Shown here: piece by piece, positions 53,669-61,039 of the stretch
Position numbering within the stretch: the first letter of the stretch is position 1
Layout: each line of letters starts with the position of its first letter
Assembly (NCBI GenBank): GCA_934725085.1
Contig: CAKVAL010000003.1
Span: 52,689 to 116,688, forward strand
Reading direction: 5' to 3'
Length of the DNA: 64,000 bases
Source: an uncultured Erysipelotrichaceae bacterium
GTDB taxonomy: Bacteria; Bacillota_I; Bacilli_A; Erysipelotrichales; Erysipelotrichaceae
Notes under the pieces: model-generated
Databases searched by the model: none
Told to the model about the DNA's origin: nothing
What the model saw: only the letters and a program-made list of their open reading frames with translations
Position numbers and translations under genes: made by a program

Positions 53669-56001
53669 GAAAGTATTTAAATGACAGCTTTTATTTTTGT
53701 GAAGAATTCAATGATGACTTTTTAAAAGGAAAGTGCAAGTATTCTAAGGTAAGAATACCACATACTTTTAAAGAGATACCTTTTAATTATGTTGACGTTA
53801 AGTCTTATCAAATGACTGCCGGCTATAGGACTAATATTAAGTATCTAAATTCTTATAAAGATAAAAGGGTCTTTGTGGTTTTTGAGGGTGCGGCTCATAA
53901 GAGCGAGGTTTACCTTAATGGTGAGTTATTAAAGACCCATGGTTGTGGTTATACTTCTTTTAAGGTGGAATTAACCGATTATTTAAAAGAAGGGAATAAT
54001 TTACTAGTTGTTAAGTTAGATAGCCATGAGACCTTGAATATTCCACCATTTGGTCATTCTATAGATTACTTATGTTATGGTGGTATTTATCGTGATGTTT
54101 ATTTGGATATTGTGCCAAATGCCTTTATTGAAGATGCCTACGTTGCACCGGTTAAAAATGATGATGGCTATTATTTAGATATTTCTTTAACTGTTAATGG
54201 TGCAAGTGAGGATGCACTTGATATAAATGTTTTGGATAATGGTGAATCAATTTATTCAAGTACTTATGAATTATTAGATAACTATACTATAAAAATAGAT
54301 AACGTTAGTGAATGGAATTTAGATAATCCTAAGTTATATGAAGTGGTGTTAAAGCTTGGTAAGAGTGAATATAGGGTGAATGTTGGTTTTAGAACGATTG
54401 AGTTTAAGGCTGATGGTTTCTATTTAAATGGCCAAAGAATCAAATTAAGGGGTTTAAATCGTCATCAAAGTTATCCTTATGTTGGTTATGCAATGCCTGA
54501 TTCTATGCAAAGAGAGGACGTAAGAATCTTAAAAGATGAATTAGCTTGTAACATTGTAAGAACATCTCACTATCCTCAAGCTCATAGTTTCTTTGATGAG
54601 TGTGATAAAAGGGGCTTGCTAGTATTTACCGAAATTCCTGGTTGGCAACATATTGGCGATGAGAAGTGGAAACAACAAGCAGTTATCAATACAAGAGATA
54701 TGATTGTTGAATATCGTAATCATCCAAGTATTATTATGTGGGGTGTTAGAATCAACGAATCACAGGATGATGATGAATTCTATACAAAGACTAATGAGGT
54801 GGCTCATTCTTTAGATAAGTATCGTCAAACAGGCGGTGTTAGATATTTAAGAAAGTCAAATCTTTTAGAGGATGTTTATACTTTCAATGATTTCTCTTTT
54901 GCGGGTAATTTTAAACAAGATGGTATCTTGGATAAGAAGGAAGTTACTCCTGATATGAATAAGGCTTATTATATTTCTGAATATAATGGTCATATGTTTC
55001 CAACGAAGTCTATTGATGATTATCCTCATCGTAATTTGCATGCGCTAAGACATATGCAAGTATTAAATGATATCTATAGAAAAGATGGGGTAGCTGGTGG
55101 TACTGGTTGGAGCATGTTTGATTATAATACTCATGCAAATTTTGGTTCTGGTGATACTATTTGTTACCATGGTGTAATGGATTTCTTTAGAAATCCTAAG
55201 ATGGCAGCCGCTGTTTATGCAAGTCAGGGTGATGATGTACCAGTGCTTGAAGTTTCTTCTTCAATGGAAATAGGTGAGTATCCAGGTGGTGTTAATAAGG
55301 ATGTTAAGGTTTTCTCTAATGCAGATTCGATTAAACTTTATAAGAATGGCAAGTTTGTAAAACAATTTTATCCTAGTGAGACATATAAATATTTACCACA
55401 TCCATGTTTTGAGATAGATGACTTTATTGGTGATTTAATCAAGGAAAGAGAAGATTATCCTGAAGATGTTTGTGATGAAATTAAGGAATGTCTATTGGCA
55501 ACCTTGAAGTATGGTGTTGATCATTTACAATTTAAATATAAATTTAAGATGTTTAAGGTGATGTTGTTCAATCATATCACGATGTTAGAAGCTACGCGTC
55601 TATATGATGTTTATTGTAGTGGCTGGGGTAATGAAGCTTTCAAATATCGCTTTGATGCGATTAAAAATGGTGAAGTTGTTAAGTCAGTTACTAAGGGTCC
55701 TTCATGGGATTTACATTTAGAAGTTAAGACTTCCAGCGAACATTTAAAGGAAGGTAAAACATATGATGTTGCCTCAATTAGAATCAGAGTTTTAAATGGT
55801 AATAATGAGTTAGCACCATATGCCAATGAAGTATTATATCTAACTTGTTCTGATAATATTGAGATTATTGGACCTGATGTCATTAATACAACTGGTGGTA
55901 TGACGGGTACTTATATTAAGACTAAGAAGAAGGGTGAGGCTTATTTGGCTATTGATTCTAGCCGTTTAGGCTCACATATCATTAAATTTACTATTGATTA
56001 A
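53665..56001 (+). CDS. Glycoside hydrolase family 2 enzyme (beta-galactosidase-like)
   Basis: 778 residues, cytosolic. GH2 layout: jelly-roll sugar-binding domain (VRIPHTFKE, YRTNIKYL, HKSEVYLNGELL), immunoglobulin-like domain, then a barrel: LRGLNRHQSYP, NIVRTSHYPQ, acid/base Glu365 in WGVRINES and nucleophile Glu439 in YISEYNG. A C-terminal beta region is interrupted by a helical insert of about 60 residues (DFIGDLIKEREDYP...). It starts within the stop of the GH36-like gene (ATGA), so the two enzymes probably act on the same galactose-containing oligosaccharide. Beta-galactosidase versus beta-glucuronidase cannot be settled here. Confidence 0.85.
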   Translation: MRKYLNDSFYFCEEFNDDFLKGKCKYSKVRIPHTFKEIPFNYVDVKSYQMTAGYRTNIKYLNSYKDKRVFVVFEGAAHKSEVYLNGELLKTHGCGYTSFKVELTDYLKEGNNLLVVKLDSHETLNIPPFGHSIDYLCYGGIYRDVYLDIVPNAFIEDAYVAPVKNDDGYYLDISLTVNGASEDALDINVLDNGESIYSSTYELLDNYTIKIDNVSEWNLDNPKLYEVVLKLGKSEYRVNVGFRTIEFKADGFYLNGQRIKLRGLNRHQSYPYVGYAMPDSMQREDVRILKDELACNIVRTSHYPQAHSFFDECDKRGLLVFTEIPGWQHIGDEKWKQQAVINTRDMIVEYRNHPSIIMWGVRINESQDDDEFYTKTNEVAHSLDKYRQTGGVRYLRKSNLLEDVYTFNDFSFAGNFKQDGILDKKEVTPDMNKAYYISEYNGHMFPTKSIDDYPHRNLHALRHMQVLNDIYRKDGVAGGTGWSMFDYNTHANFGSGDTICYHGVMDFFRNPKMAAAVYASQGDDVPVLEVSSSMEIGEYPGGVNKDVKVFSNADSIKLYKNGKFVKQFYPSETYKYLPHPCFEIDDFIGDLIKEREDYPEDVCDEIKECLLATLKYGVDHLQFKYKFKMFKVMLFNHITMLEATRLYDVYCSGWGNEAFKYRFDAIKNGEVVKSVTKGPSWDLHLEVKTSSEHLKEGKTYDVASIRIRVLNGNNELAPYANEVLYLTCSDNIEIIGPDVINTTGGMTGTYIKTKKKGEAYLAIDSSRLGSHIIKFTID

Positions 56002-56022
56002 TAGAGGAATAAACCATATAAT
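55994..56022 (+). promoter_or_regulatory. Promoter of rplK-rplA
   Basis: TTGATT (55994-55999), 17 bases, TATAAT (56017-56022). The -35 overlaps the stop codon of the GH2 gene. Confidence 0.75.
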
Positions 56023-56031
56023 TATTTAGTC

Positions 56032-56066
56032 TGTGGAAGGAGTGCAACTACTCCGTTAATCCCACA
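56032..56066 (+). promoter_or_regulatory. Likely L1-binding autoregulatory leader
   Basis: Two stacked stems, TGTGG / CCACA (56032-56036, 56062-56066) and GGAGT / ACTCC (56039-56043, 56050-56054), with an internal loop AA / GTTAATC, in the short leader of rplK-rplA. This matches the shape of the L1 target used to repress the L11-L1 operon. Confidence 0.55.
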
Positions 56067-56084
56067 ACCATAAGGAGGAAAAAT

Positions 56085-56498
56085 ATGGCAAAGAAAGTTG
56101 CTAAAATCTGTAAGTTGCAATTTGCAGCTGGTCAAGCTAAACCAGGTCCTGCTCTTGCAAGTGCTGGTATCAACATGCCTCAATTCTGTACTAAGTTCAA
56201 TGACTTAACAAAGGACAGACATGGCGATATCGTTCCTGTTGTTATTACTGCATATGAAGACAAATCTTTTGATTTCGTGCTTAAGACAACTCCTGCTGCA
56301 TTCTTATTAAAGAAGGCTGCTGGTATTTCTAAGGCTTCTGGTTCACCAAAGGCAGTTAAGGCTGGTTCTATTACTAGCGCTCAATTAAGAGAAATTGCTG
56401 AATATAAGATGCCTGATTTGAATGCTAATGATGTAGAATCTGCAATGAAGATCATTGAAGGTACTGCAAGAAACATGGGCATTAAAGTGGAGGGTTAA
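56085..56498 (+). CDS. rplK: 50S ribosomal protein L11
   Basis: 137 residues (usual 141). N-terminal CKLQFAAGQAKPGPALASAGINMPQFC and the KTTPAAFLLKKAAGI segment are the L11 hallmarks, and the C-terminal rRNA-binding part includes ITSAQLREIAEYKMPDLNA. L11 forms the GTPase-associated centre with 23S rRNA. AAGGAGG precedes the ATG. Confidence 0.97.
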   Translation: MAKKVAKICKLQFAAGQAKPGPALASAGINMPQFCTKFNDLTKDRHGDIVPVVITAYEDKSFDFVLKTTPAAFLLKKAAGISKASGSPKAVKAGSITSAQLREIAEYKMPDLNANDVESAMKIIEGTARNMGIKVEG

Positions 56499-56500
56499 TC

Positions 56501-57184
56501 ATGAAAAGATCTAAAGGTTATAATAATGCATTATCTCTTTTTGAGAAGAACAAGAAATATGCACCTGCTGAAGCTTGCGAATTAGTTAAGAAGACAAGCA
56601 GTGTAAAATATGATGCTGCAGTTAGAGTATCATTTAGCTTAAATGTAGATCCTCGTCATGCTGATCAACAAATCCGTGGTGCTATGGTTCTTCCTGCTGG
56701 TACTGGTAGAAGCCAAAAGGTATTGGTTGTTACTCAAGGTGCTAAGGCTGAAGAAGCAAAGAATGCTGGTGCTGATTATGTTGGCGATAAGGAAATCCTT
56801 GATAAGATCAAGGGTGGTTGGTTCGATTTCGATGTAATCGTAGCTACTCCTGATATGATGGGTGAATTAGGTAAGTTAGGTAAGATTTTAGGTCCTAAGG
56901 GCTTAATGCCAAACCCTAAGACTGGTACAGTAACTCCAAATGTTGCTGGTGCTGTTGCTGAAATCAAGAAAGGTAAAGTTGAATACCGTGTTGATAAGGA
57001 TGGTAATATCAACTGTCTTCTTGGTAAGGTTAGCTTTGATGCAAAGGATCTTGAATCAAACTTCAATGCACTTGCTAATGCAATCGTAAAGGCTAGACCT
57101 GCTGCTGTTAAGGGTGCTTATATTACTGGTGTAACATTATCTAGCAATATGGGTCCTGGTATTAAAGTAGATTTTGGTGCTTAA
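56501..57184 (+). CDS. rplA: 50S ribosomal protein L1
   Basis: 227 residues. KYDAAVRVSFSLNVDPRHADQQIRGAMVLPAGTGR (in part VDPRHADQQIRG), the GKLGKILGPKGLMPNPKTGTV block and a C-terminal NFNALANAIVKARP identify L1. L1 forms the mobile stalk next to the E site and represses its own mRNA, probably through the leader upstream. Two bases after rplK. Confidence 0.97.
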   Translation: MKRSKGYNNALSLFEKNKKYAPAEACELVKKTSSVKYDAAVRVSFSLNVDPRHADQQIRGAMVLPAGTGRSQKVLVVTQGAKAEEAKNAGADYVGDKEILDKIKGGWFDFDVIVATPDMMGELGKLGKILGPKGLMPNPKTGTVTPNVAGAVAEIKKGKVEYRVDKDGNINCLLGKVSFDAKDLESNFNALANAIVKARPAAVKGAYITGVTLSSNMGPGIKVDFGA

Positions 57185-57190
57185 TTAATT

Positions 57191-57217
57191 AAAGATGACT
57201 TCGGTCATCTTTTTTTA
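57191..57217 (+). terminator. Terminator after rplA
   Basis: AAAGATGAC / GTCATCTTT with a TTCG tetraloop (57191-57212) and a T run to 57217. Confidence 0.92.
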
Positions 57218-57229
57218 ATATTTCTTTCA

Positions 57230-57440
57230 TGTTATGATATTTGTTGTAAAAACGTTTAAAGAAGTAGTATCTTATTGATTCTTAATAGCGATAGGAGGAT
57301 GGTGTAAGCTCCTTTAAGATAGGTAAGTGAATTCACCTTTATATAGTGGCTTGCCCCGGTAACGCGTTATAGTTATAAGTGCAGCATATGCTGAATTAGG
57401 ATGGTACCGCGATTTTTCGTTCCTAGTCGCGGTTTTTTTA
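57230..57440 (+). promoter_or_regulatory. Promoter and T-box leader of pheS-pheT
   Basis: Extended -10 TGTTATGAT (57230-57238), then a T-box leader. The T-box sequence AATTAGGATGGTACCGCG lies at 57394-57411; a likely Phe specifier TTC at 57332-57334 is in the stem I region (AGTGAATTCACC). The terminator is ACCGCGA / TCGCGGT (57406-57412, 57427-57433) plus seven T; the T-box arm can instead pair upstream as antiterminator when uncharged tRNA-Phe binds. Confidence 0.93.
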
Positions 57441-57458
57441 TTGTAAGGAGGATTTTGA

Positions 57459-58493
57459 ATGAACGACTTAACAAGCCTTAAGCAAGAAGCTTTAGCGGCT
57501 ATTAATGAAGTTAAAGACAGTAAAGTATTAGAAGAACTAAGAATCGAATATCTTTCTAAAAAAGGTAAGATTCAAGGTTTAATGAGCCAAATGAAAGACT
57601 TAAGTCCTGAAGAAAAGCCTAAGTTTGGTCAACTTGTAAATGACTTAAAGACAAGTGTAACAAGTGCAATCGAGGATAAGAAGAAAGAACTTGATGATGC
57701 TTTGTTGAAGTTACAACTAGAGAAAGAAAAGATTGATATTACTCTTGATGAATATACACCAGTTACTGGTACTCTTCATCCTTTGACTTTAGTTGAAGAA
57801 GAACTACAAGATATCTTTATTGGTATGGGTTATAACGTAGCTGAAGGACCAGAACTTGAATATGATGAATACAATTTCACTCGTGCTAATACACCAGAGG
57901 GTCATCCTGCAAGAGATATGCAAGATACTTTCTATGTTGATGTTAATCGTCTATTGAGATCTCAAACTACAGCTATTCAAATGAGAGTATTAGAGACTGA
58001 TCATGATAAATTACCTATCAAGGTTATTTGCCCTGGTAAGGTATATAGAAGAGATGATGATGATGCTACTCATTCACATCAATTTATGCAATGTGAGGGT
58101 TTAGTAATTGGTGAAAATATCACTGTATCAGACTTAAAAGGTACTCTTGAATTAATGATTCATGAGCTATTTAAAAATGATGCCAAGATTAGATTTAGAC
58201 CATCATACTTCCCATTCACAGAACCATCATTTGAAGTAGATATGACATGTCATAATTGTGGTGGTAAGGGTTGTTCTATGTGTAAGGGAACTGGTTGGAT
58301 TGAAATTCTAGGTTCTGGTATGGTACATCCTAATGTTTTGGAAGCTGCTGGTATTGATTCTAAAAAGTATACAGGCTTTGCGTTTGGTGTAGGTATTGAA
58401 AGAGTTGCAATGTTAAAATATGGCATCATGGATATCAGAGACCTATATACAAATGATATTCGTTTCTTAAATGGATTCAAGAGAGGTAACTAG
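57459..58493 (+). CDS. pheS: Phenylalanine-tRNA ligase alpha subunit
   Basis: 344 residues. N-terminal coiled coil (about 1-90) for tRNA binding, then the class II core: GYNVAEGPELE, HPARDMQDTFY, HQFMQCEGL, FRPSYFPFTEPSFEVD and GFAFGVGIERVAMLKYGI. A zinc-finger-like insert with paired cysteines (CHNCGGKGCSMCKGTG) is present, as in Firmicutes PheS. Controlled by the T-box, so expressed when charged tRNA-Phe is short. TAAGGAGGA precedes ATG 57459. Confidence 0.97.
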   Translation: MNDLTSLKQEALAAINEVKDSKVLEELRIEYLSKKGKIQGLMSQMKDLSPEEKPKFGQLVNDLKTSVTSAIEDKKKELDDALLKLQLEKEKIDITLDEYTPVTGTLHPLTLVEEELQDIFIGMGYNVAEGPELEYDEYNFTRANTPEGHPARDMQDTFYVDVNRLLRSQTTAIQMRVLETDHDKLPIKVICPGKVYRRDDDDATHSHQFMQCEGLVIGENITVSDLKGTLELMIHELFKNDAKIRFRPSYFPFTEPSFEVDMTCHNCGGKGCSMCKGTGWIEILGSGMVHPNVLEAAGIDSKKYTGFAFGVGIERVAMLKYGIMDIRDLYTNDIRFLNGFKRGN

Positions 58494-58495
58494 TA

Positions 58496-60892
58496 ATGAA
58501 GTTAAGTTTAAATTGGTTAAGTAAATTTATTGATATAAGTGATTTATCTTATCAAGAAATCATGGATAAAGCTGTTAAGGCTGGCTTCGAAGTGGAAGAA
58601 GTAACTAAGATTGGTAGTGGTACAAATCTAGTTGTAGGTAAGGTATTAACATGCATTCCTCATCCTGATAGTGATCATTTGCATCTAACTACAGTAGATA
58701 TTGGTACTGAAGTATTAGATATCGTATGTGGTGCTCCTAACTGTAGAGAAGGCATCAAGGTTATTGTAGCTACAGAGGGTGCAATACTTCCTGGTGGTAC
58801 TATCAAAAAGGGTGTAGTAAGAGGTTATGAAAGTAATGGTATGTTGTGTTCATTACTTGAACTAGGTGTTGATGAAGAACTATTGGAAGAGGGGTCTTGT
58901 TCAAAGGATGGTATTGAAGAATTAGATGATTCATTTGAAGTAGGTGAAACAAATATCCTAAAGAAACTAGGCTATGATGATGTTATCTTAGATATGTCTA
59001 TTTATGCCAATAGACCTGATTGCTTGGCGATGTTCTATATGGCTAAGGAAATGGGTGCTATTTTAAGAAGAGAATGCAAGCTTCCTGAATTTGAAGGTGC
59101 TAGTAACATCGGTACACCAAGTGATTTTAAGTTAAGTTTAGAGTCAAAGAATTGTACTCATTTCTTAGCGAAGATTGTTAATAAGGTAACTATTAAAGAG
59201 TCTCCTGAATGGATTAAGGAAATCTTGAAGTCTAATGGCATTAAGTGCATCAATAACTTGGTTGATATTTCTAACTTGGTAATGTTAGAAACAGGTCAAC
59301 CTATGCATTTCTATGATTTAAGAAGTAATCCTAATCATAACATCACTGTAAGAGATGATTTAGAATGTGAATATACAGCACTTGATGGTGTTACATACAA
59401 GATTGAAAAGGGTGATTTGATGATTACATCTGACAACAAGCCTATTGGTATTGCAGGTATCATGGGTGGTGATGCAACTAAGGTATTAGATGATACTTCT
59501 AGTTTACTTTTAGAGTCAGCATGTTTTGATCATGCTCAAATCAGAAGAACTTCTAATCGTTTAGGTCTTCAAACTGAGGCTGCTGCAAGATTCTCTAAGG
59601 GTTTAGAGCCTCTTGCTCAAAATAAGGCAATGGATAGAGCTGTTGAATTATTAATCAAGTATGCTGATGCTGAGATGATTGAGGAAACAGTAGAAGCTGG
59701 TAGTAACAACTATACACCGGTTGTAGTAGAAGAAACATTGTCTCATTTAAATAATTTGGTTGGCAAGACTTATACAATTGATGAAGTTAGAGATGTTATT
59801 GAAGCTTTAGACTTTAAGTTTGAATGTGAGGATGGGGAACATTTCTCATGTTTAATACCAAGTTATAGAACTGATATTTTAATTAGAGAAGATATTGATG
59901 AGGAAGTATGTCGTTTAACTGATTTTGATGATTTAAAGTCAACACTACCTCTAATGCCTCAAACTGTTGGTTCTTTAACTACTGCTCAAAGAATGCGTCG
60001 TAATATTAGAAACTATATGATGTATAACGGTTTGAGTGAAGTTAGAACTTATACATTAGTTAGTGAAAATTATAAGAATGAATCATTACTCGTGAATGGT
60101 GAGGCAGTTAAGATTATTTCTCCATTAAGTGAGGATCGTAAGTATATTAGAACTTCTTTGATGAATTCATTACTTGAAACTTTAGCTTATAACTTAGGAC
60201 ACTATAATAGTGATGTTAATGTCTATGAATTGTCTTCTGTTTATTTCAATGATCATGAAGAAGAAAGACTTGGTGTTGTGTTAAATGGAACTTACTTAAA
60301 TAGTGAAGTTAAGCATGTAACAATGAAGGCTGATTTCTATGTTCTAAAGGGTCTTGTGATGGGCTTATTAGATAAGTTAGGTTTTGAAAAGGGTAGAGTA
60401 ACAGTTGTAGAAAATGATTTAGATACAAATCACTTCCATCCAGGTGTTTCATGTTTAATTAAGATGAACAATAAAGTAATTGGTATCTTAGGTAAACTTC
60501 ATCCAAGCTTTGAATCTAAGTTCAAGTTAAAAGATACATATTATTGTGAATTAATCTTAGATGAATTAATTAATTCTAAGCCAGCTAAGTCACGTGCTCC
60601 TTCTATCAGTAAATATCCTTCTATCACAAGAGATATTTCTATTGTCCTAAAGGACGAGGTTAAGGCAGCTGACTTATTAAAACTTGTTAAGAAGGCTGGT
60701 GGTAGTCTTGTTAAGTCTGTAAGAGTATTTGATATCTATAAGGGTGAACATATTGAAGAAGGTTCTAAGTCTGTATCGTTGAAGATTGTTTATGAAGATC
60801 CAACTAAGACTTTAAAGACAAGTGATGTTGATGCACCTCATAATAAGATTTTAGATGAATTAAATAAGCACTATAATGCAAATTTAAGATAA
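58496..60892 (+). CDS. pheT: Phenylalanine-tRNA ligase beta subunit
   Basis: 798 residues, full length. Starts with the NWLSKFIDIS motif, then an EMAP/tRNA-binding domain (IPHPDSDHLHLTTVDIG, VCGAPNCREG), B3/B4 editing region (RRTSNRLGLQTEAAARFSKGL), the B5 domain, and a C-terminal ferredoxin-fold anticodon-binding domain (SKYPSITRDISIVLKDE...). Two bases after pheS, with the pair forming the alpha2beta2 enzyme. Confidence 0.97.
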   Translation: MKLSLNWLSKFIDISDLSYQEIMDKAVKAGFEVEEVTKIGSGTNLVVGKVLTCIPHPDSDHLHLTTVDIGTEVLDIVCGAPNCREGIKVIVATEGAILPGGTIKKGVVRGYESNGMLCSLLELGVDEELLEEGSCSKDGIEELDDSFEVGETNILKKLGYDDVILDMSIYANRPDCLAMFYMAKEMGAILRRECKLPEFEGASNIGTPSDFKLSLESKNCTHFLAKIVNKVTIKESPEWIKEILKSNGIKCINNLVDISNLVMLETGQPMHFYDLRSNPNHNITVRDDLECEYTALDGVTYKIEKGDLMITSDNKPIGIAGIMGGDATKVLDDTSSLLLESACFDHAQIRRTSNRLGLQTEAAARFSKGLEPLAQNKAMDRAVELLIKYADAEMIEETVEAGSNNYTPVVVEETLSHLNNLVGKTYTIDEVRDVIEALDFKFECEDGEHFSCLIPSYRTDILIREDIDEEVCRLTDFDDLKSTLPLMPQTVGSLTTAQRMRRNIRNYMMYNGLSEVRTYTLVSENYKNESLLVNGEAVKIISPLSEDRKYIRTSLMNSLLETLAYNLGHYNSDVNVYELSSVYFNDHEEERLGVVLNGTYLNSEVKHVTMKADFYVLKGLVMGLLDKLGFEKGRVTVVENDLDTNHFHPGVSCLIKMNNKVIGILGKLHPSFESKFKLKDTYYCELILDELINSKPAKSRAPSISKYPSITRDISIVLKDEVKAADLLKLVKKAGGSLVKSVRVFDIYKGEHIEEGSKSVSLKIVYEDPTKTLKTSDVDAPHNKILDELNKHYNANLR

Positions 60893-60945
60893 AATAATTA
60901 AGAACTCCTTTTTGATATGACTGCAAACAAATCATGAAGGAAATA

Positions 60946-60974
60946 GGGAAGGCTTGATAGTCTTCTCTTTTTTT
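60946..60974 (+). terminator. Terminator after pheT
   Basis: GGGAAGGCT / AGTCTTCTC (60946-60954, 60959-60967, two G-T pairs), loop TGAT, seven T. A weaker hairpin using TCCTT and AAGGA lies just upstream (about 60906-60941). Confidence 0.82.
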
Positions 60975-60983
60975 GTAAGAAAA

Positions 60984-61012
60984 TTGAATAAGTTTTTCTT
61001 CTTGTTTAATAT
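60984..61012 (+). promoter_or_regulatory. Promoter of secA
   Basis: TTGAAT (60984-60989), 17 bases, TAATAT (61007-61012), then AAGGGA just before the ATG at 61040. Confidence 0.6.
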
Positions 61013-61039
61013 ATATGTGTGTAAAAGGTATTAAGGGAT